Of a stretch of DNA of 64,000 nucleotides, positions 61,336 to 64,000 are shown in pieces (the stretch's first letter is position 1; the number at the start of each line of letters is the position of its first letter). Location of the stretch: NCBI RefSeq assembly GCF_036898095.1, contig NC_090735.1, forward strand, positions 8,206,661-8,270,660, read 5' to 3'. This DNA is from Palaemon carinicauda (lineage: Eukaryota > Arthropoda > Malacostraca > Decapoda > Palaemonidae). The notes beneath the pieces were generated by a model. The model had not been told where the DNA came from. It saw only the letters and a list, made by a program, of their open reading frames with translations, and did no database searches. The position numbers were made by a program, and so were the translations under genes.

Positions 61336-63560
61336 AGGGCTGGGGGTTGATCGTCTTGTTCAGCAACGTCCTCATCAGAGGGTTCCTCATCCGAAACTGA
61401 TGAGGAAACGGCAACGGAGTGGGCAACGTCTGACTCGCTGAATCCGGTCGCATGGTGGATGCGTGACGGAGCCGGACGCAAAGTCATGGTACTGCTGCAC
61501 AGTCTGTGAACTGTCAACAACCATGGGTGCGCGAGGAAGTACAGCGTCAACCCGAAACTGTCTAGACTGTCTGGGTTGTGCAGTCAACACCCTACCGGGT
61601 TGCTGAGGTTGAAGCACTGCGTCACAACAAGACACCTCTGCTAGTTGTTGAACGTCTTCCTAGTGACACACTGAACGTCAACAACCACCTCCGAGCGTCG
61701 CTTAACGTCAACGTGCGACTGGCAACCCACACTGGGTCGCATCGGTGGAGGAACCACCTCAACTGGCAGACGCGAGTAGGGCGCACAACCAACCGGTTGG
61801 AAGGTTGTTGGCCAGAAGGTTCTTCTCCGTATTTAAGTCCTCTATCAAGGACACAAGCTTGGACTGCATGTCTTGCAGCAAAGCCCATTTAGGGTCTACG
61901 GGAGCAGGTGTGGCAACAGACGGGGTTAGCGACTGAGGCGGAACCATTTACCATCCCTGGAAGCCTTGTTATGTGTGACATAATAGTACAGCAAAACTTC
62001 AAAGGCTCGACAAAAGTTGAGAAGTTGACCTGTAAACAACTTGGAGCGTCTCCTGGCTAGGCGCCAGGGCGAGTCTACCAGAATTGAGAAGTCTACCTGG
62101 GCAGAGGCATGAACTCCCAAGCCGAGAACTTCTCTCGTGTCCTATCAGACTCTCGCTCTATAAGCCAGTTTAAAAGAAGGGAAATCAAAGGCTGTATCCC
62201 TAAAACTCCTCCTGGTGAAAAACCAGTCGCCTAGCCAACGTAACGCTCTCTAGGAGAGCGAGAGAGCACTAGCTTAACAACAACGGCTTCGAAGTAGCTA
62301 GGCCTAGTGTAAGTTCTGACGTTAGGCGAACGAGGAGCAGCAGTTACAAGATTCAGACGAAGATCCTTAAAAAATCATCATGATTTAATTAAAGTCCATA
62401 GGAGGCTAAGCAGCTTAAGGCTCCTCTCCAAATGACAGAGTCCTCAAAGGAATATCAGTAGGAGGGAGAACAGCACTTTCTCATCTACAGGAACCTTGTC
62501 CGAGAAAAGCTAGGTTATCTCAGTGAGGGTCTCACTGGTGCATTAGCAGCAGACCAGAAGGCAACGTTATGTAACTGCCTGACAGTCTGTGAACTGTCAA
62601 AAACTGAACTGTCAACTACAACAGGTGCGTGAGGACATACAGCACTGGTGCATTAGTAGCAGACCAGAAGGCAACGTCATGTAACTGCTTGACAGTCTGT
62701 GAGCTGGCAACAACCATAGCTGTGTGGGGAAGCCTCTACTCCTGACTGACTAGTCTGCTGCGGGCGAGTAGCGGTAACCACAGTGGGTTGCGGAGGTTGA
62801 AGCACAGCGTCAAAACAAAGCAACTTAACTCCACCCTCCTGTTGTTGTGGTAACTCGCGAACGTCAACGGAGGGTAGCGTGCGTCTGTGAACGTCAACGT
62901 GCGGCTGGCAGGGTACACTGCGCATGGGTGGTGGAACTCTCACAGGCGGAGTGCGGGAGCAGGTAGCGTCAGCGTCTACTGTACGCACAACCGTGGTTGG
63001 TTGTAGGCTAACGGGTGCAGCGTCAACCTTCTCCGCACGATACTCCTGCATAAAAGATGCTAACTGTGTCTGCATAGACTGTAGCAAAGACCACTTAGGG
63101 TCTACAGCAGCAGGTGCGGCAACAGACGGTGTTACTGCCTGTTGCGGTACCGCTTTGCCTCTCTTAGGAGGTGTGCAGTCATCGGAAGACTGCAGCGAGT
63201 CCGAACTGACCCAGTGGCTACACCTGGGCCGTTGGACTTGCGCGGAAGGGACCGACTTGCGCTTAATAAGCTGCGAGACCTTGGTCCAAGGTTTCTTACG
63301 AGAAACCTCTTCCGCAGACGAGAAGTAAATGGGCTCTCTCGTCTTTGTGTGGGTGGGGCGATCTTGGGTAGATACGCCCGAAACCACGGAGGGAAAACGT
63401 CTGTTCGTTGATCAAGGCCTGACGAACCCATAAGTCGTTCGACATTACTTCTCCCCTGGGCTTGGGAGCTTGCAAGAGGTCGCGGACTAGGTGAACGACA
63501 GGCACGAACAGACGAACCCTCGGACGCAACACTGTAACACTTTGCGCATATCACATTATC
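61336..63560 (-). pseudogene. DIRS-3 gag-like region with duplicated module
   Basis: The N-terminal side (63554 downwards) has ICAKCYSVASEGSS with a short cysteine motif, no clear ATG, and a basic/serine-rich part. A VDPKWSLLQSMQTQLASFMQEYRAEK coiled segment (near 63100-63030) recurs as VDPKWALLQDMQSKLVSLIEDLNTEK (near 61895-61815). Flanking Gln/Thr/Val-rich text also recurs, so a block of about 450 bp was duplicated about 1.2 kb apart. An acidic EEPSDEDVAEQDD segment leads into the RT stub. Frames are broken by stops. Confidence 0.7.
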
Positions 63561-64000
63561 ACTTCGATTTTCTGTTTTGCACTTATTTCACTGAAATCGA
63601 AACTTTTACTGATTTCTACCTGAAACACGCAATCCTACCCTTCATTAAAAGGTAGTAATTGCGAAAACAGTCGTATAATGCAACAGAAAAGATATATAAA
63701 GATAAAGAATTCAGTGGCTGGGAAAGAGACTAAACACTAGTTCAAATAAACTACGTTTACAATCTCTCACCGCACATAGCCTGGGGACAAGAATAAAACC
63801 CTAGAAACGTTTTACCTTCTTCCCCGTACAGCGACTAGGGAGGAGAGTAACACGAGAACAACGTTACCCGCTTGAACGGAACGTTTTTTTTTTCCTCTCT
63901 CTCCCTCCGTCTCTATCTCTCTCTCTCTTTCTCTCTTGATTTCGCACCTGAGAGAAGAGCCCAATTATATATCGTCAAAACATGTTATTTGGCTAAAGGA
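63561..64000 (-). other. DIRS-3 leader region running off the window
   Basis: Non-coding. Contains a TTTCGATTTCAG acceptor-like site (near 63584-63600 on the minus strand) just before the gag-like frame, and a TC-rich tract at 63890-63945. The left terminal repeat is not reached. Confidence 0.5.

Larger units (their letters stand above)
58567..64000 (-). mobile_element. DIRS-3: internally deleted DIRS element, 5' end beyond window
   Basis: Minus-strand element whose 3' end is near 58567. The right end (58567-58622) is repeated as reverse complement at 58813-58868. There it is followed by a second terminus-like segment (TTTTTCAATATTAAAC..GGTGATCATATAG, 58869-58905). This is the DIRS internal complementary region. 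Upstream in coding order lie a broken recombinase, RNase H/methyltransferase-like, a stub of RT and a gag-like region. The left inverted repeat must lie beyond 64000. Frameshifts and loss of most of RT make it non-autonomous. Confidence 0.85.

Overview
The window looks like nuclear DNA of a decapod crustacean, probably a shrimp or prawn. It has very long AT, TC and ATT microsatellites, intron-split animal genes, several LINE families and, above all, an unusual load of DIRS-type tyrosine-recombinase retrotransposons, a group known to be common in decapods. The assignment is inference from content; no species marker was read.

Two host genes can be read, in convergent orientation. (1) A zinc-dependent medium-chain alcohol/polyol dehydrogenase lies on the plus strand (coding 10043-11092, 349 codons in one exon, preceded by a 3' splice site, with poly(A) signals near 11.88-11.90 kb). 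(2) A complete cyclin C gene (CDK8 partner, Mediator kinase module) lies on the minus strand. Its six coding exons are 48716-48747, 43403-43509, 23780-23986, 18670-18793, 18126-18253 and 14238-14443. All five introns have GT-AG ends with matching phases, and the spliced product is 267 aa. The gene covers 34.5 kb because its introns are filled with mobile elements.

Region by region: 0-9.5 kb holds microsatellites, a GGTAA pentanucleotide array, degenerate LINE pieces, a long near-perfect foldback palindrome (4731-5000) and TC-centred tandem repeats. 10-11.9 kb is the dehydrogenase gene. 12.1-13.4 kb is a LINE 3' end followed directly by a 155-bp minisatellite. 14.2-48.75 kb is cyclin C. Its intron 5 holds a DIRS 5' fragment and a LINE tail. 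Intron 3 holds three LINE pieces. The 19.4-kb intron 2 holds two apparently full-length DIRS elements (24717-32948 and 33563-42356), each with inverted terminal repeats, an internal complementary region and gag-like, RT/RNase H and tyrosine recombinase ORFs. Intron 1 holds DIRS relics and a Merlin-type transposase relic. 49.6-56.3 kb is a minus-strand LINE broken by a recently inserted, intact RTE-like LINE (986-aa EN-RT ORF, 11-bp target-site duplication). 58.6-64 kb is a third, internally deleted DIRS element on the minus strand that runs off the window.

The most informative observation is that DIRS-1 split an old copy of a dispersed repeat whose unsplit relative sits at 4.73-5.43 kb. That gives the empty site and suggests insertion at a short (T)CAT core. 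A second is that a polypyrimidine-AG (3' splice-site-like) sequence stands just before the gag-like ORF in three different DIRS copies.
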